A stretch of DNA of 64,000 nucleotides from Plutella xylostella (Eukaryota > Arthropoda > Insecta > Lepidoptera > Plutellidae): positions 7,760,001-7,824,000 of the forward strand of contig NC_063997.1 in the NCBI RefSeq assembly GCF_932276165.1, written 5' to 3'. The notes beneath the pieces were generated by a model. That model worked only from the letters and a program-made list of their open reading frames with translations, did not search any database and was not told the origin of the DNA. Position numbers and translations under genes: made by a program. Below, piece after piece: positions 36,701 to 48,456 of the stretch (the stretch's first letter is position 1; each line of letters opens with the position of its first letter).

Positions 36701-39700
36701 GGGCCAGTCTTTCGGACCAACTTTTGCTATTGCAAAGAACATTCATAGTAAAAAAATACACGTGACCAATAAAGTTTTTTGAACGTATTTATACGTTTAC
36801 GGATACGTTAATAAACGCAATAAATGATGTGTTAAACCTGCAAAGTGGGTCTATTGACATAATTCCAACACAAATCCAACGACCAGCTACATAAAATTTA
36901 TCGCCAGTTAATCCCTTCCCTTCCTATACCTAGGTAGGTATGTAGGTATAGGTAAATTACAGGTAGCGATCAAATTGTAAGTAGGTAAATAGATTTCCAG
37001 GATGATTGATCATGGATCTAAGTACTAACAGTAGGTATGATGAATCACCATGCATGGTTAGTATTGTATATCTCTACCTACTTACTTGTGCTTACACAAA
37101 CACAATGAAGCTATCAACTGGCAATACCCTACCTACCTGCAGTAAACGATTGGCCATGTGCTACCATGGAATACAAATAATGCTCACATAACGCCTAACA
37201 ATGTTAACCGTTATTATCAGAGCGCGGTATATTTATACGGTCGCTGATATAAAGAAACCATAGACTAATACACTAATAAGAAACCAAATGGAAATAGGAG
37301 ACTGGGAGAAATAGCTCACTCTAATCGAAGGCTTTTTAATGCTCTTTGCTAATCTAAATAATGTGCAAACGCTGACTTTGTCCCTGAATATATTAAATTC
37401 CTAACGTTCTCGCAAGAGTGCATTCGTATAGCTAAACGACTTTGTTTTTACGAGTGTATTTACTAAGATCATTGTAATTTAAATGGGAGTATTACCAGCC
37501 GACAAACAGCTCAGTTGTTTGGCTGATATTGTAAAATATATTCGTTTTAAGGGTTATTGTAATCGAACACTTTAATTACATAGTACTTAATATAATTTTT
37601 CCAGGATGCAGTCCAATAGCGTTTTGGTCACTGAACCGGCACGGCTCCCACAATCCCGAGCTCAACGAAATAAACGAACTGCAGAGACTCCAAGACTTGC
37701 GGGACAACATCATCGCCAACTACAAGAATGGAAACTTTAGGAATACTAACGTAAGTACATGAAGTTACCATCATCAGCTAATAGTCGGCAATTGGTGTCC
37801 GTAGGCATCTCTCAAAGAGCTACATAAGGACATTTCACTCCGTCATCGGCATTCCTTGTCCATTTAGTCCAGTCAATAAATGACCCAAAAAGAATGCATC
37901 ATATTTTCTAAACCGATTCATAAACGAAAAAGATGAATAGGTTAGAAGTTGTAGATTTTTAAATTCCCTTTTAGAATATATATAGATATGCTGGTTAATG
38001 TCCAACCCGCCTAAAGTTACGGCTATTTTAAACTTGAAAAAGTTACTGACATAACTCACCGAGTTAGTGAGCTTAAGTGTAAGTAAAATAGCTGTAACTT
38101 TAGACGGGTTGGACATTAACCAGCATATCTATATATATTCTTAAAGGAAATTTAAAAATCTACAACTTCTTTCCTATTATTTTTTTTCGTTTATGAATCG
38201 GTTTAGAAAATATGATGCATTGTTTATGAATGTTTTGACTTGAATAGATTTTTTTTGTGAATTTTAACTTTTTCAGTGGGTAATAACTCGAAAACGGTTA
38301 GGAATTAGAAAAAGATGTATGATATAAAAGTTGTAGGTAATTTAAAGAACTCCATTTTATGCTTTGAAAATATTTCTCTGCGATGCATCATTTTCGAGAT
38401 ATAAGCGAAAAACCAAAAATTCGTACCTTTACCCCCCTCTCCTCCCCCCCGCTCATCACCTAGGAGTCAGGACTTTTGATATGTTAACAACCTAAGCCCC
38501 CTGAACAAGTTTCTGAAGGAATCGCTTAGTTACCTGCTCACGCACTCTACACCTCATTCCTTGACTGGACTAATTCCCGCAACAACACCAGATATTTATG
38601 TCAAACAATATCATCGGTTTAGCGTTTTCGAGGGCTTACCACTTTACGTCTGCCTCTTATACCCTGACTACACCTATCGAGTAGAGTGACCACTTTCATT
38701 GGTCGAGGATCGGACAAGGATGACTCGCCATTCTACTCGGTAGGTGTAACAAGGATAATAGAGTCTTTACATTAGCCTTCATAAGGACTATTTTATCTGA
38801 TTTCGAAGTGCCTTCCCATTACGCTCCCCTAATCAAGCCACTAACAAACGCTATCAATCCCCAGCAACGCATGTGCACATCCGACGTGAACCTGCTAGAA
38901 CGATGGCAGTGGAGCGCGCGGCACACGGCAGCTAGCGCGGGCGAGCTCACCAGCGAAGGCTACGTCACCGCGCAGAACCTGGCGCAGGCCTGGAGGCAGC
39001 GCTACCCGGGGCTCTTGACTGACAATAGACATGATTACTTGGTGAGTGGAGAGTAAGCTAGTTAACCCAGACCCAGATTCTTTGGGAAGAGCGCAAGTGA
39101 GACATGATGCAGATAAGTAAATAGTTACCTTACTATAGGAAGCAGCCCTATCACAGTCTATTGACATCGGTCCGGACCTCTTGGATAAAGAGTGACTCTT
39201 ATTTATCTTCCATCTGGATAGCCCACAACGTAAGTAAAAAGCTGGCTACAGGAAACAGTGATAAAGAACCTGGGCAGATTCTGATCGTTCAAAACTTCTA
39301 GACTCTCATATACGCTTATTGCGCTGACTAACAATCTAGACCATCTAGTCACTCGTGCCGGTAGCAAATGCTCAGTCGTGAGTCTCCTGTAGCGGTGGCA
39401 GTGGAGCGCGCGGCACACGGCGGCGAGCGCGGGCGAGCTCACCGGCGAGGGCTACGTCACCGCGCAGCACCTGGCGCAGGCCTGGAGGCGGCGCTACCCG
39501 GGGCTCTTGACTGATAATAGACATGACTACTTGGTAAGAGACCAGATAAAGAACGGGTCTTTTACCTATCTTCATTTTGGATAGCAGCTTCTGGATTCTG
39601 GTCTTTCGTAACACCCGTAGCTGCTTGACGCATAGTATTATGGAATTCAAGGTGCTGATTACTATAATAATATGGTGAGTGCCGACAGTCTTTGTTTACA

Positions 39701-42118
39701 ACACTCTCGAGTCTAGACATCGGCTGACGGTTTATTATTTTATAGCTGGAAAGTGAAGAGCTGACAAGTGAAGGCTACAGAACCATCTTTAAATACATAA
39801 ACATCAAACTGTGAACGGTAGAAATTCCGCTCTCTCCTATTATAACTCCTTATAAACTAAAGCAAAATCATAACACTGAATCCCTACTTATGTGTTTCCA
39901 GTTCAAGTACCTGAACGACCGTAGATCGACGAGCTCATTCCGCGCCTACACTGAGGGTCTCTTCCGTGCGCAGGCGCAGGACCAAGACATACCGAATGCT
40001 AGCGACGAGAAATTACTCACGGTGAGATGAGCTTTCATATTTATTGTAACTTTGTAGCAAAGGTGTAACAATGGCCTTACCGCTGAACATAACATAAAGT
40101 ACTTATCCTTATCAGAGTTCCCTGTAGTAAAACAAAGCAATTTTATTTCAGCCCTACAAGTTCTGTCCAGCATGGACGAAAGATGTGGAACAGAATAACG
40201 AAACCACATCCTACCAGCTCATCTTTGAATCTAAGCAGGAGTACAGAGACGTAAGTACATAATTACATATTATGAAACAACACACTGTACATTGCAACAA
40301 AAATAAAACCAACTCAGCATTACCGTTCCATAAGTCACAGTGTTCAGCCAAGGAATTAAACATACTTTTTGCCCAACAAAACATAAACCTATGATTAATT
40401 AAAAGAAGTTGATGAGGACAACATAAATAACTTAATATTCCTTGTCTCCACAGATGATCAACAACATCTCCCTCCGGCTCGGGTTCAACTATGAGATAGA
40501 CAAGGAGAGCATCAAGCGCATGTACCAGATGTGCAGATACAACAAGGCGTGGGACATCGCGCAGATATCGCCGTGGTGCGCTGTGAGTAACTATTTCATA
40601 TCTTATTATGTCTTTGAGCTCTAGGTATAACCCTGATCAGGGTCTCTGGAGCTGATGATGATGATACCTAGAAACAATGTAATAAATCAAATCTGCATGA
40701 TATTCAGTTGGGTTACAAAATAATACCTACCAAAGTGGCAGCTGTAAATAAAATGAGACGCTCGACTACCGTGAACAATTTTATGGGAACAATGGGTGTA
40801 GCCTGATCACCTACAACCGTGATCTTGACCTCGTTACCTTTTAAATAAAAACCCGTGGGATTTCCGGGACACATGTATTCCGTTATAAATTAGGAATAAA
40901 AAACTCAATCGAATTTACTCTCCCATTTCCAGGCCTTCACAAAGAGTGACCTGCAACGTCTAGAATACGCAGAGGACCTGGAGACCTACTATAAATACGG
41001 TTACGGCTCTCCGATCAACCAGAAACTCGGATGCGGCTTAGTTAAAGACATGTTCGACTTCTTCCAACATCAAATTGAAAGTGGAGGTGAGTGTCATGAG
41101 TTCATGACTTTCAGCTGAGACTATTATAATGGATTTCACTCTAATAATCGAACATCCGTATTAAAAGAACTCATAAGAATCTGCCAGATAAATATCTGAC
41201 CCCACGTTCCCCGATACGTAAGGTTTATTCGAATTGAGTCGATTCGAAATACAAGGAAGCATTTATTTCTGATTGACATTGAAATTTGTGTGTTTCGCGG
41301 CTATATACAAACTATACACATACTACAAACCCTTTTAGTCCAACTCTACGAATGCTGCGGTTAACATCAACCCCTAAATTTTCCCACAGATATCCCCCAA
41401 CAGCCCCGAGCTAAAATCTACTTCACGGACGCTCCCACCCTCCTACTCACTCTGACGTCACTCGGCGCTCACCGGCAAGTCACTCCGCTGACGGGCGACA
41501 ACTACCGGACTCAGGTGCAGCAGAGAAAATGGGTGACGTCGACTGTCGCGCCTTATAACGCGAACCTCGCCGCCGTGTTGTACAAGTGAGTTGTAGTATG
41601 AGATAAGTAAAATCTAAGAAAGAGCGAGTAAGGGAACCGGATGCGATTTTTATACATTTCTCAACATCGTCGACGCGTTTAAATATGTTCGATGATGGCC
41701 GTCGGTGCCTTACAAGTCACAACGACTTTAAATATTTGTAAAAAAATAGACATTCCCTCAGCAGCCATCTTGAAATCAAAATGGGGGAAGAATATCCGTT
41801 AAATTCTATATTCTATTACAGTTAAATTAGGAAACAATAACTTACCTTCTTATAAATATCTTCTCAATTTCCAGATGCGATCCAAACAGCAACTACCAAA
41901 TCCAGGAGAAATACCAAGTGCTGTTTCTTGAAAACGAGCAACAAATGGTTTTAGACAACTGTCGCGTCGGCCTCTGCGATTGGTCGCTCGTGAAACAGAA
42001 ATATGGCAACACCTCAAGCTGTGATATGCAGTTTTGCAACGCCGCAAATTCACTCAACAGCTTATTCGGTATTAGCTTGGCGTTGTTAAGTTTGGTTGTC
42101 CGGTACATTTCTGTTTAA
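33792..42118 (+). CDS. multiple inositol polyphosphate phosphatase 1-like protein, probably inactive
   Basis: Histidine acid phosphatase family; active members dephosphorylate InsP5/InsP6 and 2,3-bisphosphoglycerate in the secretory pathway or outside the cell. Nine coding exons: 33792-33957, 37605-37750, 38865-39041, 39902-40021, 40152-40250, 40454-40582, 40933-41086, 41390-41585, 41875-42118 (1,431 nt, 476 aa, frames consistent). Signal peptide at the start (MGWIALSVLVLVSEAQA), then LLFGTKTAYNFAH as in MINPP1, family landmarks SPWCA, YYKYGYGSPIN and PLTGDNYR, and a hydrophobic C-terminus (SLFGISLALLSLVV) that could be a GPI-anchor signal. The catalytic RHGxRxP motif reads RHGSHNP, and the proton-donor HAE motif reads DAP (FTDAPTLLL), so activity is doubtful. 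Introns 1 and 2 contain repeats; intron 3 contains a second copy of exon 3's 3' part. Fold assignment is firm; loss of activity is inference. Confidence 0.9.
34172..34293 (+). mobile_element. LINE 3' tail in MINPP1 intron 1
   Basis: CTAAGGTTGCCTGGAAGAGA, TCGCTTTTAGCGATAAGGCC, GCC, then TTCAATAAAGTTATATTGTA and (TATTG)n. It has the same terminus type as 12518-12655. 5'-truncated, no coding part. Confidence 0.7.
34559..34755 (+). mobile_element. non-autonomous Helitron, Lep1-like, in MINPP1 intron 1
   Basis: AATATTATAAATGCGAAAGT, GTCTGTCTGTCTGTTACTCT, TTCACGCCAAAACTACTGAA, GGGTCTAGACCCTGGGAAAG, and a GC-rich end GCGAAGCGCGCGGGCACAGC. The final CTAGT is degraded (CAGT). Same family as 54752-54974. 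Confidence 0.8.
36377..36761 (-). other. unassigned repeat-like segment in MINPP1 intron 1
   Basis: Two overlapping minus-strand ORFs (93 and 105 residues) cover this GC-richer stretch. Neither carries a motif I recognise. Its composition differs from the surrounding intron, and the text (GAATTTCCAGGCACCTCTGA, AGCGCAAGCCCGCATTCGAT) resembles dispersed moth repeats, but I see no ends. Confidence 0.3.
37893..38221. repeat. long foldback (MITE-like) in MINPP1 intron 2
   Basis: ATGCATCATATTTTCTAAAC at the left is the inverse of the right end (GTTTAGAAAATATGATGCAT). The pairing continues through CGATTCATAAACGAAAA, TAGATTTTTAAATT, ATATATAGATATGCTGGTTAA, TGTCCAACCCG and CTAAAGTTACGGCTATTTTA, giving arms of more than 100 bp with a short loop near 38055. 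No ORF. Confidence 0.85.
39393..39533 (+). other. duplicate of MINPP1 exon 3 (3' part), open frame
   Basis: About 94% identical to the last 141 nt of exon 3 (38901-39041): RWQWSARHTAASAGELTGEG onward to DNRHDYL, with three amino-acid changes (S to G, N to H, Q to R). It keeps a donor (TTG then GTAAGA) and starts right after a good acceptor (TCTCCTGTAG). Length 47 codons, phase 0 at both ends, no stop, so it could be spliced in place of or in addition to exon 3. Exon 3's first 12 codons are absent. The flanking intron is partly duplicated too (ATAAAGA...GGATAGC at 39182-39222 and 39543-39585). Confidence 0.75.
39742..39815 (+). pseudogene. possible third, decayed copy of MINPP1 exon 3
   Basis: GAGCTGACAAGTGAAGGCTA encodes ELTSEGY, the same peptide as in exon 3, then diverges and meets a stop. 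Short similarity only, so it may be coincidental, but it lies in the same intron as the clear duplicate. Confidence 0.3.
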
Positions 42119-42547
42119 GTTTATCTGTAAAATGTTAGAAAACAATTTAATAGAGTATAGCTTGTACCTGTTGTATATTGTTATATGTAGATTCCAAAGT
42201 TTAATAACCCACCCAAGCCATTCATACTATGTAGATACCAACAAACTAAAATGTATGATATGCGTAACTTTAATCATAGAATCGTAAGATAAATTTGAAT
42301 GAAATACTTGTTGACTATGTTTGTTACAATTTCTATTAGTTTTAAGAAACCCACATTTTTTATATTAATTATGTACTTACCTTATTTTTTACTGTTGTTA
42401 GTGTCCGTAAGCCAATATACATTTATACCACCGTTAAACAAGAATTGATTCATGAAGTATACAACATTTTATTCGTATTCCTGTTTTCATAGTATGTTGA
42501 TGTTAAAGATGTTTTTATCTGACTGTTAATACCTACTTATATCTTTA
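42119..42547 (+). other. MINPP1-like 3' flank and probable 3'UTR
   Basis: AT-rich sequence after the stop codon, without coding features. No strong AATAAA could be assigned as the true signal. The next identifiable object is the inverted-repeat element at 42548. Confidence 0.35.
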
Positions 42548-43166
42548 CGGTCTTATTCATAAAAAAACCTTAAAGTAGGTTTACTGAGCTCAATAGTTAC
42601 GGAACTCATTAAGCCTATTTGAGGTTTCGTAAAAATCTCTATTCATAATAGTTCCGTAAACCTTCAGTAACTATAGTGATGCTAATAGATTTCACAGACC
42701 AAACATTTTGACATTTACCCTATTAAGTTGCCGGTCCGACGAAACCATAAACAAAAATAGCGAAAACTTTCATTCATTTATCAATCTCTATTATCTATGT
42801 TAGCCACGGTGCGGCACTTAAAAAAGTTTACGTTGGCTTAAAGGCGCAGTTGGCCAAGCCAAAACCCACAAAAAAAATAATTAAATTTTTACGTTACCAT
42901 GGCAACTTATTTTCAGCAAATATTAACTCACAACAAATGTCAAATCGTCAATAAAGCAGAACAGCTGTTGACCGGCCGCCATGTTTTTGTACAAGAGGAG
43001 GCTTACGGAAGGTGTATAGTAGGGTCCAGCCAACTTTAGCATATCAAGGTTTTACGAATCAGTTGGAGAGTTCTTTAGCGCTATTGATCGTTTATGAATA
43101 AAGTTTTTTTGACATTTGCTTATAGCAGGCCTATAGGTCTCCCGTAACTTTTTATGAATAAGACCG
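42548..43166. mobile_element. PIF/Harbinger-like non-autonomous element (TTA duplication)
   Basis: Ends CGGTCTTATTCATAAAAA and the inverse TTTTTATGAATAAGACCG, with TTA on both sides (42545-42547, 43167-43169), the 3-bp target preferred by PIF/Harbinger elements. 619 bp, no transposase ORF. Confidence 0.8.
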
Positions 43167-43169
43167 TTA

Positions 43170-44668
43170 TTGTATTATATTTGTTTGTTAATAGTGTCTT
43201 GCAAATTTAAATACCATCATAGAACTAGGACCGTCATATAAAAATAAATGTTTTAAAACTTAACCACTTATAATTTTCTGCTATGCACGTACCATAAAGT
43301 AAAAACATTATAAGTTGCAAATTTTATATATTTTACATAAAAAACAACAAATGGATCCACCAAGTATACACAAGAACCACAAAAATATGGTTAGTTACAG
43401 AAATTACGAGTACCTACTTCATTGCCACACTTTAGAGTATGTTTTCAAAATATTTACACTTCTGTGTTTACTGGTTATTCTGCTAATGATACCTAACAAT
43501 GCAAATTGTTTACAAACTGTATTGTGAATAATCTATCAAGTATCAAGACTGTTATGCTGAGGAACATTTGATTATTAACTTATAAATAAGTTTTCTGTTT
43601 GGCAGAATATTGGAAGATAATACAAAGATTCAAATTGTTAATTCATATGCTAAATACATGACACAAAATGTTGTGTTTCCCTGTTTACCACAGTAGTATT
43701 ATAATTATCACCCCTTGACTTACAGTCATGTCATCATAATGATGGTTAAATGCTTTAGGGATTGGCATGAAAATTGCTTATTTTTCCTGAAACTTTGGAG
43801 TAAAAAAAACTAATAAATTAATTATAATTACAAACAGTTTTGCGCAGTAAAACTTAGTTAATTTGCGTACCTACCTAAATTAATATACACCTATCCTAAG
43901 TGCAATAGCAGTCCTATTATACTCACTCATTCCTACAATTCCATCCTTTGGATACTAAAATCTTGATAACTCTTGTTGTACAAGGCAACCTAATTTTTCG
44001 TTTTAAAATATGCATGCCACCAGTGCTTCACAGCCCAAACTTCTTTCCATTTATTAGATACAGAATAATATATTTCCAACTAAAGTTTTATAGAGCTTTT
44101 CCAATATGAGAATAGATGTTATTATAAATTTAATCATAACATAATACCTAATATGTGTTTGTCCGCGTAACATGACTGTGTCTTATTTATATTAAAAGAT
44201 GGTACTTGAAACATGCCGTCTACTTATAATTAATCCCGGCACATAATATCACTAGATATAAAAGTTCTTTCTAATTATATAGCGTCCTTTTTATATAGTG
44301 ATCAAGGATATTAGGGCTACGAACGACATCAAGTTATGCTTTATAGTGATTATTACTAATATTGATTATAGACACATTAATTTAATACATTAATGTAGTT
44401 TGAAGCCATGTTTTGAGGCAATCATAAATTAATTATATATGATTAATTCCGGTTTTTGTTATTGGGCAACTCAAAAGACAAGCCGCACGCGTTTACTTAA
44501 TATACAAGTATATGCCTAACTCTCAGAATAAAAAAGCGATCAGGCCATGATTCGATTAACATTTTATGTACGTGGCTTTGGCATGCAACTGACCGCATTA
44601 CATCAACCAAGAGTACACGCTAACTACACCGATAAGCTAACAATTTGATAACCTAGTGAGCAAATTTA
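43170..44668. other. intergenic DNA between MINPP1-like and POLR3E
   Basis: AT-rich, no coding segment supported. The 70-residue plus-strand ORF at 43315-43527 has one hydrophobic segment but no other support. The right part probably includes the POLR3E 3'UTR on the minus strand. Confidence 0.45.
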
Positions 44669-47600
44669 TCACGCGCCATCTTGCGCACTGCTCGAGCTAA
44701 CATTCCTAGTCCTTTTACCTGAGCCACTGGCCGACTTGTTCTTTGGCCGTTTCCTGCCGTCACTGTCGTCTTCACTGACGCTGTTGCAGCGAGGTTTGGG
44801 GCTCATCATAGTGTCTGAGCTGACAGAGTCACGTTGGCTTTTCTTGCGTTGCCGTTTCGGCACAGTTTCTCCGAGCATCATTTCGTTGAAGAGCCGCTGG
44901 CGTCCCTCGAAGTACATGTTGTAGCGTTGGACCACGTCGGGGTATTTGGCCTCGAAGGCGGTGTCTGGGGGCAGGAGGAGCTCCCAGCCTGCTTTCTGCG
45001 GGTTGTACTTGGCGCAGCTTCGGATCACTTCTAGCACTTCCTCTGCGGGCAGGCGCACCGCCGCCGCCACTTTACGCCGGTCTATGTAGCTGTGTTGGGT
45101 GAATAGGTACAGCTGGAAATAAAAACCATTCATTTAATATTTCATGGTGGTAATCATTACATTAGACGTAGTGGTTGTTGGTTTGATACAAAAATAATGG
45201 CATCGAATCTGGAAATTTATAACTAAACTTAGAGCATTCAGGAACTAGAAGTGTGACAAAAGTTTGCATATATCATGCGACCTCTAAGAACCCAGCATCA
45301 CATTTTATCACAGCTTCTCTAGAGCGTCCTACTGAAACTATCGCCAGCTGAATGCGCTAAATGTAAACATAAATTTCAAAATACGCGCCAGCATAAATTC
45401 TATAGGGCAAACGTTAGATGCGCTAAATGTAAGCACAAATCCACTCACCACATGGTCCCTAGCGGCCTGCATATTCGCCGCCGGCGCCACACTGACCCGT
45501 GTAAACAGATCACTGGACTTGCAGGTCCAAAGCCCGCGCACGCAGCACCCGGTGGCAGTGAGGGTGGACAGGAGGGCGGCGTCGGGGAGAGGGCCGTCTT
45601 CTGTGCGGATGAGGGAGCGCAGCTCGGCGAATGTCATGATTTTTGCTGTGGGCGAGGTGTAGTGTTAGTTTGGAAGGTTTGTTTTGGAAGTTTGGAACAT
45701 AGTGAGAAATGGACATAAAAATGTTGTCGACCAAAAATATGTTCAACGGTTCAACAAACGCCAAATAAAGGTTACGGGTTCGTAACGTTCGTTCGTTTAC
45801 GGTCTGCCTCCGGTCAACTACAGAATGATCAGCGTTCTCTAGGATTTCTATACAGTATATGCTGAGTCAGCCACCTTTTGCTAGAACAATTACCCACCAC
45901 AATATTTATGTCTGTATTACATGTAACTAACTAAGTATAACTTTTGTGTCTATGATACTCAGGCCAAGGTACAAGTTAACAGGTTAACATTAGATAAATT
46001 ATGCTCTCACCACTAAGCAGCAGCCGCCTGGCCTGGTCGGGCGGCGGCTCGGGCGCGGCGGGCGCGGCGTCCGCCTCGTCCGGCGGCGGCGGCGGCACCA
46101 GCGCACGCACGTACTCGCGACCACGGAGAGAGAGAGAGCTGCCTTCGGAGAGATTCGCGCTGAAGAGCTTTAGGCGCTCCAACTGGGGGAGGTATAGGGG
46201 ATTTGTGTTTAATGGCAGGTAAACTTATCTTGTATGTAATTCGTGTTTAAAATACGGAAAATACATCCACCTCAATAAATAATAATCAATACACCCCCAA
46301 TCCACCACGCATTTTAAGAATGTGAAATGGCGAAAGAGATGCTATTCAGCTGTGCTTTTATATGGTACAATCGCTTGTGAGCTACCTGTCCGTGGAGTTA
46401 TCGCCGAAATTTTACATTTTAAACTTATTAAATACAAATAAAAAGCGAAATAAAATGAATTAAAATGCTTTTATATTACAGCTCCCAAAACGTCAAGGTA
46501 TATTTATATTTTTTTTTAAGTTTTCAGCACAAGTCTACAACTCACATCAGCATGGTCGGTGTCCTCGTGATGCCACATGCCGGCGTGCCACGGCTCCTCA
46601 GCCGCGCGCTTCGAGATGTAGTCGAAGGTGCTCTCGCGCGCCTTCTTGGCCAGGTCCGTCTCTGCGCGAGAGAACTTCACTGTCACCTGGTAAGGAGAGT
46701 GAAAGCTTATGTATTGAAATAGAGATTAATTTGTATCTGTGTAGTGTTCTCATTTAGTTAATGATGATTGATGATCTTTGATTCATAAGTTATATACAGG
46801 GTAACCCAACATACATAAAGTACAGTTGATACGTCACTTGGGGAGGCTCCTTTTGTGCATCTATTACAATAACTATATACCGATTTGTTGAAAAAAAAAC
46901 ATTGCATTGAATATGCCTTTCATTCAGCACAAAAGACAAATTGCAGTTCTTTAAAATTCAGCAAGATATTCATGGATCTTTCCCTAAAACTCCTGTAATT
47001 AATATCTTAATGTTACCTGCTGTGCCTCCACCTCTTCTTCTTCCTCGTCCGAGTTTTCCGCCTTGTCACTGTCTTTCTTCCGTTTGTCTTGTTTGTCGAA
47101 ATAAGAATAAGATGGCCGCAGTTGAATTATACCTACAAAGTAAACTCAAATGATCAATTTTGGACATACAAAGGAATATGGAGTACTCTATTTCATATAA
47201 TGCATCAAACAGTTGGAAGTATAAAACCTTTTGTGCACCCCATAACCAACATAGAATCTACCAATGACAGTGTGGCAGGGGCCCACTGGTATGGTACCTA
47301 ATTAATGTCTAACTCTTCCAAAGCAACATCTATAGAGTGTGGTCTATGTCAACAGTAAGGCACAGCAAGGACTTAGCATAGCATAACTTTTATAAAAAAT
47401 GAATGTATCAGCTGTCCAAAACTCATATTACATGCTCTGCCTAGTTTAGGGTAGGATGGCCCAGTGTGACATGTGACACATTATTATTATTATATTATAG
47501 TGCCTACCTTGAATAGGAGTACAGTGGAGTTCCTTGTCCTGCAGAATGGCCACAGCATATCTGTCCGAGTCTGTGCAAGGGTTGCTGCTCTCATACACTA

Positions 47601-48456
47601 TCTTATCCATGATCCCATTCTTGAAGTATGTTGACTTTTCTTTATCTCTGTCTTTTATGTACCTTGAAGATTCCTGAAAAGTTATTAAATTGTATTTTAT
47701 TTTCTATGTAGTGTAGAATATGATGTATATACCTATATTAACATGGGTACATTGTAAAGGATATGGTCAGGCATAAAATCATCAGCTACACCAATAGAAA
47801 CTAAATCTATGAAACCAAACTAAAAAAGTGTTTCAACTGGCAAAGCATTTAAGAAAGTACATAAACGAGGCTAGACCATTCACATTGGCAAGAAGCCCTA
47901 TCCAAATGGAAATTTATTGATATTCATTAAAAAGTCCATTGAAAACTGGATGAGTGTGGCTCAGGACCATGCGCCGTGGAACTTGGAGAGACATAAAGCA
48001 GGCTATACCAGGGTATACCTGCAGTGGGTTGAAATAAGCTGAAGATTATGATAATGGAATAAAAATGTTTTACTGAAAAAATCAAATTGAAAGGAAGATC
48101 TCACCTGAACTCCATCTGTATTAAGGGCTATTTGCTCGCCTTTAGAGTCACAAAACTTATCACTGTAAGTGTCCAGACCCACTTCTAACCGGACAAGCTT
48201 GTTTTTCGGTTTTACTGACGCATTTATTATATTTGATTCCTTCCAGTTTCTATTGGCTGGTTTGACTGGATACTGATATATGTACAAGTTTTTAGCCAAT
48301 GCTTGAGATAGAAATATTGGTATCTGTAAAAGAAATCAGCGTAAAATAATATACTTAAGTACAAATATGGAATGAAAACATAACCTTAACCTGTTCGACA
48401 CGTTGAAATAATAGAAAGTGTTTTACCTCTTGAACTACAGGATCATCGTCCTCCAT
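44669..48456 (-). CDS. POLR3E: DNA-directed RNA polymerase III subunit RPC5
   Basis: Nuclear Pol III-specific subunit that works with RPC4 in initiation and termination. Eight coding exons, in gene order: 48456-48427, 48323-48105, 47673-47508, 47132-47017, 46686-46546, 46182-46011, 45645-45449, 45112-44669 (1,485 nt, 494 aa; frames close). The N-terminus MEDDDPVVQE then IPIFLSQALAKNLYIYQYPV is the hallmark RPC5 start, followed by KGEQIALNTDG, IIQLRPSYSYFDK, an acidic block (ENSDEEEEEVEAQQ) and VTVKFSRAETDLAKKARE. A later winged-helix-like region contains MTFAELRSLI and GWELLLPPDTAFEAKYPDVV. The C-terminal tail is Ser/Arg/Lys-rich (PKRQRKKSQRDSVSSD). It is shorter than the roughly 700-residue human protein, as is usual in insects. 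A proline/alanine-rich insert (VPPPPPDEADAAPAAPEPPP) is encoded in the GC-rich exon 6. Confidence 0.93.
47402..47495 (+). mobile_element. SINE tail fragment in a POLR3E intron
   Basis: AAACTCATATTACATGCTCT, GCCTAGTTTAGGGTAGGATG, GCCCAGTGTGACATGTGACA, then (ATT)n. This corresponds to the 3' body of the SINE at 29500-29775 (CAAGTTCTGCCTAGCTTGGG, GTCGGATGGCC). The head is missing. Confidence 0.6.

Noticed and set aside
46794..46870. CAGGGTAACCC start of a possible TIR element
   Set aside because: No matching inverted end was found downstream.
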